Positions 9,520 to 18,278 of a stretch of DNA of 64,000 nt are shown here, in pieces. The stretch is from Cellulophaga fucicola (lineage in GTDB: Bacteria > Bacteroidota > Bacteroidia > Flavobacteriales > Flavobacteriaceae), in assembly GCF_900119145.1 (NCBI RefSeq), contig NZ_FPIY01000003.1, positions 162,299 through 226,298 on the forward strand, in the 5' to 3' direction. Under the pieces are notes generated by a model that did not search any database, had not been told where the DNA came from, and saw only the letters and a program-made list of their open reading frames with translations. The stretch's first letter is position 1. Each line of letters starts with the position of its first letter. The translations under genes were made by a program, and so were the position numbers.

Positions 9520-10566
9520 ATGAATACTGTAGAAGAAAACAAAACAGGATTATTACGCCTAATAAAAAACGAAAACAACCCAGTTTTAAGTCCAAATCCA
9601 GAAAACGACTGGGAAAGCTTAGTAGTATGCAACCCTGGAGTTTGGTATGAAGAAGGTACTTTTTATATGCTATATAGAGCTGCTGGTAACGACAAAGAAC
9701 ATCAAATACGTTTTGGTTTAGCCACTAGTACAGATGGTATTAATTTTACACGTACTTCTAACAAACCAGCTTTTAGTCCAAGTATAGATGGTCCTGATAT
9801 GGGCGCAGTAGAAGACCCTAGAATTGTAAAATTTGGAGACGAATTTTACATTACTTACGCCTACAGACCTCATCCCCCAGGACAATACTGGAACTTTGAC
9901 CACGATGAAATTTTATTGCCAGATTGTGATAAAGATGCACCTTTGGTTTTAAAAAATAACATTGCAAACTCGGGCTTACTTTTAACCAAAGACTTTAAAG
10001 AATACAGACGTTTAGGTAGAATTACACAGAGTAACTTAGACGATAGAGATGTTATTATTTTTCCTGAAAAAATAAATGGGAAATTCGCAATGCTACACAG
10101 ACCAAAAGAATGGATTGGTGAAGAATACGGTTGCGACAAGCCTTCTATCTGGCTTCGTTTTTCTGATGACTTAATGGTTTGGGAAGAACCAAGCACATTA
10201 TTGTTAGCAGGTATAAATGGCACTTGGGAAGAAAAAATTGGAGGTAGTACTCCTCCTTTAAAAACCAAAGATGGGTGGCTAATTATATACCATGGTGTAG
10301 AAAATGGCGGACTAGGATATTACCGTGTTGGTGCGGCTCTTTTAGATTTAGAAGACCCAACAATTGTAAAATCTAGATTAACCAATTGGATTATGGAACC
10401 AGAGCACGATTATGAAATTGATGGCTTTTACAAGGGTTGTGTTTTTCCAACAGGAAATATGATTATTGATGATACTTTATATGTATATTATGGTGCTGCA
10501 GACAGGTATGTAGGTCTTGCAACTTGTAATATTGATGAATTATTAAACGAATTAAAGAATGCTTAA
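9520..10566 (+). CDS. GH130 glycoside phosphorylase or hydrolase (mannoside-active family)
   Basis: A 348-residue protein with the five-bladed beta-propeller pattern of GH130. The markers are NPVLSPNPENDWES, NPGVWYEEGTFYMLYRAA, AVEDPRI (its Asp is the usual proton donor) and GSTPPLKTKDGWLIIYHGV. No signal peptide is visible, so it is probably cytoplasmic. Members act on beta-mannosides, mostly by phosphorolysis, and this points to a mannose-containing glycan as the substrate of the locus. The exact linkage cannot be read from the sequence. Its stop overlaps the start of the next gene by 8 bp. Confidence 0.88.
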   Translation: MNTVEENKTGLLRLIKNENNPVLSPNPENDWESLVVCNPGVWYEEGTFYMLYRAAGNDKEHQIRFGLATSTDGINFTRTSNKPAFSPSIDGPDMGAVEDPRIVKFGDEFYITYAYRPHPPGQYWNFDHDEILLPDCDKDAPLVLKNNIANSGLLLTKDFKEYRRLGRITQSNLDDRDVIIFPEKINGKFAMLHRPKEWIGEEYGCDKPSIWLRFSDDLMVWEEPSTLLLAGINGTWEEKIGGSTPPLKTKDGWLIIYHGVENGGLGYYRVGAALLDLEDPTIVKSRLTNWIMEPEHDYEIDGFYKGCVFPTGNMIIDDTLYVYYGAADRYVGLATCNIDELLNELKNA

Positions 10567-12103
10567 TAAGCAACTATTTAACTACATTTTACTTCTTCTT
10601 TTTTTACCGCTAGCATCTTGCCAAACGGTAAAAAAGGAGGAATTAGTTAAAATTGAAGCCAATACCATTATTTCTGATGAATTTATTGGCAACGGAGTGG
10701 AGTGGTCTGCGTACCCACACGCAGATGCAGATGACGCAGAATGGGGCTTACTAATGACTGATAAAAAATGGGAAACCGTTTTTAAAAGGTTAGATTATAT
10801 GAAACCCCAAATAGTACGTGTTCTAGACCAAGCAAATTGGAGGTATCTAGAAGGCATAGATACAAAAGGAGAACCTATACTAAATTTTGAAAATCAGGAA
10901 ATGTACGCTTTATACAAGCTGCTAGACTATTGTCAAAAAAACGACATAAAAGTTATACTTGGTGAATGGGGACAACCATACAAAGTACATGATACGCATT
11001 TAAAAATGCAAAATACCTTTACTGGTGCTACAGATCCAAAATGGCTAAATAGCATTGCACAACACGTAGATTATCTAATAAACAAAAAGGGCTATAGCTG
11101 TATTAAATATTACAATTTAGTAAACGAACCTAATGGTTATTGGTCTTCTATAGATGGTAATTGGGACGAGTGGAAACTTGGAGTTAAAAAGTTAGATAGT
11201 GCTTTTGTATCTAAAAAGCTTAAAACACCAGTGCACGTAATAGGTCCAGACGCTACGCCTTTTAACAATGATAAATCTAAGTATACTGGTGCAGAGTGGG
11301 CAAAGGAATCTGTTTTGCAATTAAACGATGTTTTAGCAGCTTACGATGTGCATGATTACCCTACTAAAGAATTTGTGCGTTCTGGTGATTTTGAAAAACA
11401 CTATACAGCTATGATATCTTTTGCTGATAGCGTTGCTAGAAAGCCTTTTATTTTAGGAGAAATAGGGTTTGAAAAATACGTAGACGATAATATAAAAAGG
11501 TACGAAGCAGATCCGTTTGCAAGTCCAGATAGTCAATTATCAATTTATGATTATGACTATGGTGTAGATATGGCAGATGTTCTAATACAGTCTATGAATA
11601 GTGGTTTTGATGCTGTTATTGCTTGGGGATTAGATGATGCTATGCATACCAATGGTGATACCGGAGAAAAAAATCAGCTTAAGAAATGGGGAATGTGGAA
11701 TATTCTTGGCAAAGAACTAACTGGTGATGCCAAAGAAGAAAACATAAGGCCTTGGTTTTATACGTGGTCTATTTTAACAAGGTACTTTACAAACGATATG
11801 AAAATTGTAAAAACTACCGGATTAGATATACATAAAGTACGTATGGTTTCTGGCTGGTCTACAACAAATCACGTTACTTTTTCTGTGGTTAATAATAGTG
11901 ATAAAGAAGCAACTTTTGCTTTAGACACAGAAAACTTAAAAAACAAAAGCTTTAAAAAATTTATATACAGTGAAAACAATAGACCTGTAGATAGCAACAA
12001 TTTTCCTAAAGCGGTACAAAATAATTTAAGTTTTATGTCAAGATCAGAACAAATTACTATTCCTGCAAAAAGCGTATTACTTTACACAACCTACAACTAT
12101 TAA
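10559..12103 (+). CDS. Clan GH-A glycoside hydrolase, paralogue of the 7941 gene
   Basis: A 514-residue lipoprotein (FLPLASC, Cys 21). It matches the enzyme at 7941-9458 along its whole length: NGVEWSAYP, LGEWG, LVNEPNGYWSS (Glu190 as acid/base), IGPDATPFN, YDVHDYP, ILGEIGF (Glu301 as nucleophile) and MADVLIQSMNSG. The pair probably arose by duplication and then took different positions on the glycan. The start overlaps the GH130 gene by 8 bp and the symporter starts 3 bp after its stop, so the three genes are translationally linked. Confidence 0.8.
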   Translation: MLNKQLFNYILLLLFLPLASCQTVKKEELVKIEANTIISDEFIGNGVEWSAYPHADADDAEWGLLMTDKKWETVFKRLDYMKPQIVRVLDQANWRYLEGIDTKGEPILNFENQEMYALYKLLDYCQKNDIKVILGEWGQPYKVHDTHLKMQNTFTGATDPKWLNSIAQHVDYLINKKGYSCIKYYNLVNEPNGYWSSIDGNWDEWKLGVKKLDSAFVSKKLKTPVHVIGPDATPFNNDKSKYTGAEWAKESVLQLNDVLAAYDVHDYPTKEFVRSGDFEKHYTAMISFADSVARKPFILGEIGFEKYVDDNIKRYEADPFASPDSQLSIYDYDYGVDMADVLIQSMNSGFDAVIAWGLDDAMHTNGDTGEKNQLKKWGMWNILGKELTGDAKEENIRPWFYTWSILTRYFTNDMKIVKTTGLDIHKVRMVSGWSTTNHVTFSVVNNSDKEATFALDTENLKNKSFKKFIYSENNRPVDSNNFPKAVQNNLSFMSRSEQITIPAKSVLLYTTYNY

Positions 12104-12106
12104 ATT

Positions 12107-13744
12107 ATGAGTAACTTAAGTTATATAGACCTTACCGTTCTAGTTCTCTACATTGTTTTTATTATTTGGTGGGCTTTAAAAAACGGAAAAAGTAATAATT
12201 CTGACGACTATTTTTTAGCTGGCAGAAATTTAACTTGGCCAATGGTTGGGTTGTCATTATTTGCTGCTAGTGTATCTAGTTCTACCCTAATGGGGCATTC
12301 TGGAGAAGGATTCATAAGTGGTATTGCAGTATTTAATTACAACTGGATATCGGTTTTAATAATGGTCTTTTTTGCAATGTTCTTTCTTCCGTTCTATATA
12401 AAATCTGGAATTTTTACAATGCCAGAATTTTTAGAGCGTAGGTTTGATGGCAAGTCCAGAACCTACTTCTCTTTTATTACCATTATAGGAAATGTTTTTT
12501 TAGATGCAGCCGCAACATTATATACTGGCGCGCTAATTATTAAAATGATTTTTCCGGAAGTAGAAATTATCTGGATTATTATAGGGATGGCTGCCGTTGC
12601 TGGTAGTTATACTATTATTGGCGGGTTATCATCTGCCATTAATGCAGATATGATACAAGCCGCTGTTTTAATTATTGGTTCTTCAATTTTATCGTTCTAC
12701 GCTATTAGTAGTATTGGCGGATGGGAATCTTTCGTAGATAAATTTAACGATGGCGTTTGGTTAAAATTAACCAGACCTCTAGATGACCCAACAGTGCCTT
12801 GGCTAGGAATGTGGGTTGGTATACCTATTCTAGGTTTTTACTTTTGGGCTAACAATCAAGTTATGGTACAACGTGTGTTGTCTGCAAAATCTATAGACCA
12901 CGGAAGAAAAGGTGTGTTGTTAGTGGGGTTTTTGTATCTATTTACGTTGTTTATTTTTATAATTCCGGGATTAATCGCTCGTGGCATAAACCTTTTTGGA
13001 GTAGAGAATTTGCCGCATGAATTAATAAGTGGCATCGATTTAAAAGAAAAATACGGTATAAATACAGATCAGGTGTACCCAAGGCTTATTGTTAAGTTAT
13101 TGCCCGTTGGCCTTATTGGTATTATTTTGTCGGCAATGATTTCTGCATTAACATCTACACTAAGTGCAACACTTAGTTCTGTGTCTACCCTATTTACTAT
13201 GGATTTTTATAGTAAAATAGATAAGACAGCAAGTAGCACTAAAAAAGTAAGAGTAGGTAAAATTACAGCAATAGTGACTTTAATAATTGCTGTAATTTGG
13301 GCTCCATATATTCAAAGGTTTGATTCGCTTATTGCGTATTACCAAGAAATAGTTTCTTATTTAGCACCGCCCATTGTAGGTACATTTTTTATTGGTTTGT
13401 TCTGGAAGAGAGCCAATGCTAAAGGTGCTTTTAGCGGTCTTATGGCGGGTTTAGCTGTTGCCGCAACAATTATGACGTTAAAATATATATTAGGCGTTAA
13501 AATAGCTATTCACTTTTTGCTATTAGCACCTGTGTTACTAATTATAAGTTTGGTTGTTTCTGTAGTTGTTAGTTTAGCAACTGCGCCACCACCTGCAGAT
13601 AAGGTTGCAGAAAATACGTGGACAAAGCAAATTTGGATAGACGAAACCAAAGAATTAAAAGGTATAGTTTGGTATAAGAATTTTAGAGTACAAGCTATTT
13701 TGTTAGTTATAGCCTGTTTTGTTATGTACGGCCTATTTTATTAA
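12107..13744 (+). CDS. Sodium:solute symporter (SSS/SLC5 family)
   Basis: A 545-residue inner-membrane protein with about 13-14 hydrophobic segments. SSS signatures include DDYFLAGRNLTWPMVGLSLFA near the N-terminus, GGLSSAINADMIQAAVLIIG, and ALTSTLSATLSSVSTLFTMDFY in the sodium-binding region. It should carry the sugar released by the periplasmic enzymes into the cytoplasm, where the GH130 enzyme can act. It is the last gene of the locus, before a bidirectional terminator. Confidence 0.93.
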   Translation: MSNLSYIDLTVLVLYIVFIIWWALKNGKSNNSDDYFLAGRNLTWPMVGLSLFAASVSSSTLMGHSGEGFISGIAVFNYNWISVLIMVFFAMFFLPFYIKSGIFTMPEFLERRFDGKSRTYFSFITIIGNVFLDAAATLYTGALIIKMIFPEVEIIWIIIGMAAVAGSYTIIGGLSSAINADMIQAAVLIIGSSILSFYAISSIGGWESFVDKFNDGVWLKLTRPLDDPTVPWLGMWVGIPILGFYFWANNQVMVQRVLSAKSIDHGRKGVLLVGFLYLFTLFIFIIPGLIARGINLFGVENLPHELISGIDLKEKYGINTDQVYPRLIVKLLPVGLIGIILSAMISALTSTLSATLSSVSTLFTMDFYSKIDKTASSTKKVRVGKITAIVTLIIAVIWAPYIQRFDSLIAYYQEIVSYLAPPIVGTFFIGLFWKRANAKGAFSGLMAGLAVAATIMTLKYILGVKIAIHFLLLAPVLLIISLVVSVVVSLATAPPPADKVAENTWTKQIWIDETKELKGIVWYKNFRVQAILLVIACFVMYGLFY

Positions 13745-13766
13745 AAAAGCTGAGTTTAGTTAATTG

Positions 13767-13799
13767 AAAAAACCACACTATTACAGTGTGGTTTTTTTT
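13767..13799. terminator. Bidirectional terminator between symporter and REC-GT2 genes
   Basis: ACCACACT (13772-13779) pairs with AGTGTGGT (13785-13792) around a 5-nt loop, with an A-run on the left and a T-run on the right. It can end transcripts from both converging genes. Confidence 0.9.
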
Positions 13800-13819
13800 A
13801 GTTAGAAGTAAACCTTAAC

Positions 13820-14971
13820 CTAAACTTCATAACTTTTATTTCCGTAATGCATTTTAATTTGTGCTAATTGACCAACAATTTTTATAGAGTCTTTCATAGA
13901 TAGTTTAGATCCATCTGCGTGTATCCATCTTTTTAGTGGCTGCTCACATATTAATTGTTGTACGTTATCTTTTCCGTACTTCTTTTTCATACGCATAAAG
14001 ATCTCAACATCAAACAACCAACGTGTTATAAATTTTTTATTAAACATTGTAGTTGCTATTTCTCTGTCCATTATTTTAGCACCACATTGTGTATCTTTAA
14101 ATGGCATTTTTAATATATTCTGAATAATAAGATTTATTGTTTTACTTATTATTTTACGAGCTGATTCTTTAGTAATATCTGCTCCCATTCTACTAATCCT
14201 AGATCCGCTTACTATTTTATACTCAGAGTTTTCTAATGTTTTTACCAACTCATCAAAATCTCTAAAATCTGTAGATAAATCTGCATCTAAATATCCTATA
14301 TAATCAAACTGTGAATCTTTAGTTAAATGCAATACTCCCTGGCGTACAGCTTCTGCCTTACCTCCATTTTTTTCACAATTGTAGATGCTTATTGTATTCT
14401 CGTGTCCTTTTCTTAACTCTTCTAAAACCTCTAAAGTGTTATCTGTACTACCATCGTTTACAAAACATAAATGGTATCCTAGGTTTTTGCTCGCAAAATC
14501 TTTAAAAGCATCACTAGATAATCTATCTGCTTCATTATAACAAGGTATTACAACACCCACACAGTTTTTCTGTAGCATTTGTCCGCCTTGAACCTTAACC
14601 GTTTCCTTTGGTTGTCTTGGCACACCTACAATACGTTTTACACGAGCGGCAACCTCATCTAAGCTTACAGGCTTTTTCATATAATCATCTATACCAAGAT
14701 TAAATCCGTCTAAAATAGTATCCTCATTAGTATTACCAGACATTACCATTATAGCAGTTTTAGATGTTTCTCTAATATGTTTTACCACATCTAGACCACT
14801 CATATCTGGCATATTAATATCTACTATAACAAGGTCTGGACTAAAAGAGTTAAAAATCTCTATTCCGGTTGCGCCAGAACTTGCAGTTTCTACTTGATAT
14901 CCTAAATCAGTTAATTTTTTTTCAACAGAAAGTAAAATTAATTGTTGATCGTCGATTGCTAAAATTTTCAT
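13820..14971 (-). CDS. Response-regulator receiver fused to a GT2 polyprenyl-phosphate glycosyltransferase
   Basis: A 383-residue fusion. Residues 1-118 are a REC domain with acidic pocket IDDQ, phospho-acceptor Asp51 (IVDINMPDMSG) and the Lys of MKKPVS. Residues ~136-370 are a GT-A fold GT2 enzyme (VVIPCYNEADRL, VNDGSTDN, DXD-type LDADLS at 229-231, QCGAKIMDR, RWLFDVEIF), most like dolichyl-phosphate glucose/mannose synthases. No membrane segment follows. The expected reaction is transfer of a sugar from a nucleotide donor to undecaprenyl phosphate, gated by phosphorylation. The neighbouring GT-C-like protein could use that donor. Its leader has LytTR boxes and a small-RNA-like pairing site. 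Confidence 0.9.
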   Translation of the reverse strand: MKILAIDDQQLILLSVEKKLTDLGYQVETASSGATGIEIFNSFSPDLVIVDINMPDMSGLDVVKHIRETSKTAIMVMSGNTNEDTILDGFNLGIDDYMKKPVSLDEVAARVKRIVGVPRQPKETVKVQGGQMLQKNCVGVVIPCYNEADRLSSDAFKDFASKNLGYHLCFVNDGSTDNTLEVLEELRKGHENTISIYNCEKNGGKAEAVRQGVLHLTKDSQFDYIGYLDADLSTDFRDFDELVKTLENSEYKIVSGSRISRMGADITKESARKIISKTINLIIQNILKMPFKDTQCGAKIMDREIATTMFNKKFITRWLFDVEIFMRMKKKYGKDNVQQLICEQPLKRWIHADGSKLSMKDSIKIVGQLAQIKMHYGNKSYEV

Positions 14972-14995
14972 AGGTTAAGGTTTTTTTAATTTGGG
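14972..14995 (-). promoter_or_regulatory. Leader motif CCCAAAT-N9-CTTAACCT touching the REC-GT2 start codon
   Basis: On the minus strand CCCAAAT (14995-14989) is followed after 9 nt by CTTAACCT (14979-14972), which abuts the ATG. The same two blocks lie in the GT4 leader. Both are complementary to the conserved part of the small-RNA-like repeats at 42357-44250. Confidence 0.6.
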
Positions 14996-15032
14996 TTAGA
15001 AAAAGTCTTTTATTACTGTCATTTTTCTTCTG

Positions 15033-15040
15033 CAAATATA
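15033..15040 (-). promoter_or_regulatory. -7 promoter box of the REC-GT2 gene
   Basis: On the minus strand this reads TATATTTG, a perfect match to the Bacteroidetes -7 consensus TAnnTTTG. The leader from there to the ATG would be about 55 nt. Confidence 0.75.
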
Positions 15041-15070
15041 TAACGTAATACTATTTAAAAACTTGACTTT

Positions 15071-15100
15071 AAGGTCGGTAACCATTTACTGTAGATGAAT
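15071..15100 (-). promoter_or_regulatory. LytTR-type binding site P1 (REC-GT2 / 15189 divergent region)
   Basis: Given as plus-strand text, the distal box is TAGATGAAT (15092-15100) and the proximal box a weak AAGGTCGGT (15071-15079), 12 bp apart. The proximal box lies 30 bp from the -7 box. The same geometry occurs at 22435, 24261 and 32826. The region also holds ACCATT..AATGGT (15081-15103) as an inverted repeat, so it might serve the divergent plus-strand operon too. Confidence 0.65.
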
Positions 15101-15149
15101 GGTTTTTAAGCCGGGACAACACACATTATATATTATGCTACAATATGCC

Positions 15150-15157
15150 TATCTTTA
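15150..15157 (+). promoter_or_regulatory. Possible -7 box of the 15189 operon
   Basis: TATCTTTA matches TAnnTTTG at 7 of 8 positions and lies 31 bp before the ATG at 15189. No clear -33 element is seen. Confidence 0.4.
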
Positions 15158-15188
15158 TCTTGTTATATATTCTTACAGGATTTAATTT

Positions 15189-18100
15189 ATGAAGAGAACC
15201 AATATTTTATTAATATTAGCTCTTATTATAGGCATCGCTTTTCACGGTTCAAGTATTTTCTTTACCCTAGAGAATACTTATGATGCCCTTATTCATTTAT
15301 TTTTTGCTGATCATTACGCTAATAGTTGGTTTGAGCCTTGGGATTTTCGTTGGTATACTGGCTTTACGGTACAAGCATACCCGCCACTGGTTCATCAACT
15401 AATTGCAATTTTATCATACATAGGTGGTTTAAAATTTGGAATGTTTTCCGTTGCCCTACTCGCCATTATCTTATTTATTACCGGTGCATACAGGTTTGGA
15501 TTACTAATGACTGCCAATAGGCGTGTTGCTGGCTACACTGCATTACTCGCTGTATTTTCATCTACCTTTATAGAGACACTACATATTTTTGGACAATTAC
15601 CTAGTATTATGGGGCTCTCCCTTTTACTACATAGCATCCCTGAGATTTATTTATGGATAAAAGAGGGTAAAATTAGATACTTAGTAACCAGTCTTTCTTT
15701 AATTGCTGTTACAGTAACATCTCATCATGTTACACCAATTTTCGGAATGGTATTCTTTATTTTTCCGCTTATTGGTATGGTGGTTATGGATACCGCAAGA
15801 GATACGGTAGACAAATCTAAAGACATTAATTTTAAAGTATTTTTAGCGGCCTTTAAAAAGCTTTTTTGGCGCATTGTAATCTTTGGCTTTTCATCGCTCT
15901 TACTAATTATATTTTGCATTTTACCGTACTGGATAAACTCTAAAAAAAATCCAATTACGCAGGTTCCTATACCGCATGGATCTAGAGATAACTTTTTAGA
16001 GGTGCTTTCTTCTGGGCTTGTATTTTTTATGATTCCTTGGGGGATTCTCTTGTTTATACTTCCGTACATTTTTTATAGATTTTATAGCAAAAGATATTTA
16101 TTTTTTGGACTCTCTTTTTCTATGCTTCTTGTTTTAGGAACTGGTGGCACAACACCTATTCCATTAAAATTATTAGGAGAAACAGCTTTTAACATTTTAA
16201 CCTTAGACCGCTTTACCCTTTGGGCTACTATTATGGCTTTGCCCATTTTTGGAGAATTTGCCTACCGAATGGTAGAAGGAGATTTAAAACAGAATTTACA
16301 AAAACGTTTTGGAGCTGTTTACCATAGAATTCTTGGCGGCTTTTTTATGGGTGGCATTCTCTTTATGGTAATTTTTACAATGAGCTTAGGATATTTTAGA
16401 CCATCGCAACCAGACAAAATAAAAATGTTGCCCATTGTAAACTTCTTAAATCAAGATCAGCATGATCATTGGCGCTACTTAACTCTTGGCTTTGGAGACC
16501 AAATGGCGTGGCTGTCTGCACAAACAAAAGCAATGACGGTAGATGGTAATTACCATTCTGCAAGACGCTTACCAGAGCTTACAACACGAGCTATAGAACG
16601 ATTAGAAAATTCTAAATTTAGGGGAGTAGAAGGCATTGGCTCTTTACAACAATTTTTAACCGTGCCGGAAAAATACAATTTAAAGTATATATTTTCTAAC
16701 GATAAGTTTTACGACCCTATTTTATATTACTGCGGATGGCAAAGGTTGCAGCAACTAGAAAACGGTATTATGGTTTGGGAAAAACTAAATGTACCACCCA
16801 TACCTGCCATTATACCTAAAGAAGATGTCTCTACCACTTTAAAAATAATGTGGAGCACCATACCTATATTAACTATTTTGTTTGCTTTTATTATAAACAT
16901 ACAATTGGTTTGGATACGTGTTTTAAAATCTAAAAAATTACCAGAACCGTCTTATCTAAAGTACAAACTTGTGTACAATAAGTTTTCTAGAAAATTAGTT
17001 ACCGTAAATCATATCTGGGCAGTAATTGTATTGGTTTGTTTGGCCTACGGCGGATATTTATTTTACGCTAAAAATACCACTCAGTTAAATGCTAAAAATG
17101 TAGTTACAGCGTATTACGATGCTATAGATTTTAAAGAGTTTGAAAGAGCTTTTTCTTATTTAAATCCCGATGATGATGTAAGCCTATCTCAATATATGCT
17201 AGAGGTATCTGTAACAGATGGTATTTTAAGTTCGTATGCCAAGTTAGATTCTATAGGCATTTCTTTTGTAAGCAGAACCAAAACTAGTGCTAGAGTAAAA
17301 GTTGACACTAGGTGGATAACACCATTAGAAGCAGTTAACAAAACCTATTACCATACCGTAAAGAAAAGAAAAAACAAGTGGTATATAAGTCCGTCTAAAA
17401 TTGATAATGACCTACCACCAGACCAATTATTTATAGATAACAATACTACCTTTTTTAATCATGGTAGGCGTAAAATTACAACAGAACAAACGCACCATGA
17501 AGATGTGTTAAAACAACCTATTTTAGAAATTTTAACTGCAAAGTTGGTAGAATATAATGGTAGATATAGCATTATTGGTCAACTACAAAACGTAGATAAT
17601 GTTCCTTGTGATGTTGTTATAAAAGGCACACTTTACAATCAAAAAAATAAAGAACTAGCCAACTACAATGCTAAAGACAATATTAAGCACAAACTTATGC
17701 CAAAGGAGATTACCTCTTTTAAAATAAATTTTGAAGGTATAGCCTGGTCATCAACAAAAGACACATTGCCGCCAACATTTAACCCAGATGAGTTTACACC
17801 TATTAATTTAGAAGAAATACCAACTAAATTTAACTTGCAATGCGCAGGTAATGTTGCCAATACAGATTTATATAAAAAATTGTCTTTACAAGAGTTAAAC
17901 TTTTCTAATGGCACAATGTCTGGCGCGTTATTTAATTCTGGTGTGCAAGAAGTTACCATACCACAGCTATTAATATCTTATTATGATGACGATAAAAAAT
18001 TAGTCTGGGTAGATCATAATTTTTTAACCGAAGGCGTACGCATACAACGAAAACAGTCTTTTAACTATGACTTGTTAGACTTAGAGAATTTACATATTAT

Positions 18101-18275
18101 TAATGATGATATGACAAACTGTTTTGTAAATGGTTCTCCAAATATTGAAATTGCAAAAAAAGTATTTCCCAATAGAAAAACAGAACATATAGCAGAACAA
18201 TTACAGGGGCAAACAGGAAAAGGTTTTAGTTTTATTAAACTAGAGATTAATAGTTACATAGGAAATCCAAAATAA
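15189..18275 (+). CDS. Large GT-C-like membrane protein (PTPS-related family) with NTF2-like and FxLYD-like C-terminal domains
   Basis: A 1028-residue membrane protein. Residues 1-420 hold about ten membrane segments, with a first loop YDALIHLFFADHYANSW..FRWYTGF of the type in GT-C glycosyltransferases and the 6-pyruvoyl-tetrahydropterin-synthase-related membrane family. A soluble part (~420-550) is followed by two more membrane segments (~555 and ~610). Residues ~635-740 look NTF2-like (VVTAYYDAIDFKEFERAFSYL). Beyond lie beta-rich FxLYD-like stretches (IIGQLQNVDNVPCDVVIKG). It is the best candidate to use a lipid-linked sugar made by the REC-GT2 enzyme. Function is inferred. Confidence 0.65.
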   Translation: MKRTNILLILALIIGIAFHGSSIFFTLENTYDALIHLFFADHYANSWFEPWDFRWYTGFTVQAYPPLVHQLIAILSYIGGLKFGMFSVALLAIILFITGAYRFGLLMTANRRVAGYTALLAVFSSTFIETLHIFGQLPSIMGLSLLLHSIPEIYLWIKEGKIRYLVTSLSLIAVTVTSHHVTPIFGMVFFIFPLIGMVVMDTARDTVDKSKDINFKVFLAAFKKLFWRIVIFGFSSLLLIIFCILPYWINSKKNPITQVPIPHGSRDNFLEVLSSGLVFFMIPWGILLFILPYIFYRFYSKRYLFFGLSFSMLLVLGTGGTTPIPLKLLGETAFNILTLDRFTLWATIMALPIFGEFAYRMVEGDLKQNLQKRFGAVYHRILGGFFMGGILFMVIFTMSLGYFRPSQPDKIKMLPIVNFLNQDQHDHWRYLTLGFGDQMAWLSAQTKAMTVDGNYHSARRLPELTTRAIERLENSKFRGVEGIGSLQQFLTVPEKYNLKYIFSNDKFYDPILYYCGWQRLQQLENGIMVWEKLNVPPIPAIIPKEDVSTTLKIMWSTIPILTILFAFIINIQLVWIRVLKSKKLPEPSYLKYKLVYNKFSRKLVTVNHIWAVIVLVCLAYGGYLFYAKNTTQLNAKNVVTAYYDAIDFKEFERAFSYLNPDDDVSLSQYMLEVSVTDGILSSYAKLDSIGISFVSRTKTSARVKVDTRWITPLEAVNKTYYHTVKKRKNKWYISPSKIDNDLPPDQLFIDNNTTFFNHGRRKITTEQTHHEDVLKQPILEILTAKLVEYNGRYSIIGQLQNVDNVPCDVVIKGTLYNQKNKELANYNAKDNIKHKLMPKEITSFKINFEGIAWSSTKDTLPPTFNPDEFTPINLEEIPTKFNLQCAGNVANTDLYKKLSLQELNFSNGTMSGALFNSGVQEVTIPQLLISYYDDDKKLVWVDHNFLTEGVRIQRKQSFNYDLLDLENLHIINDDMTNCFVNGSPNIEIAKKVFPNRKTEHIAEQLQGQTGKGFSFIKLEINSYIGNPK

Positions 18276-18278
18276 ATT

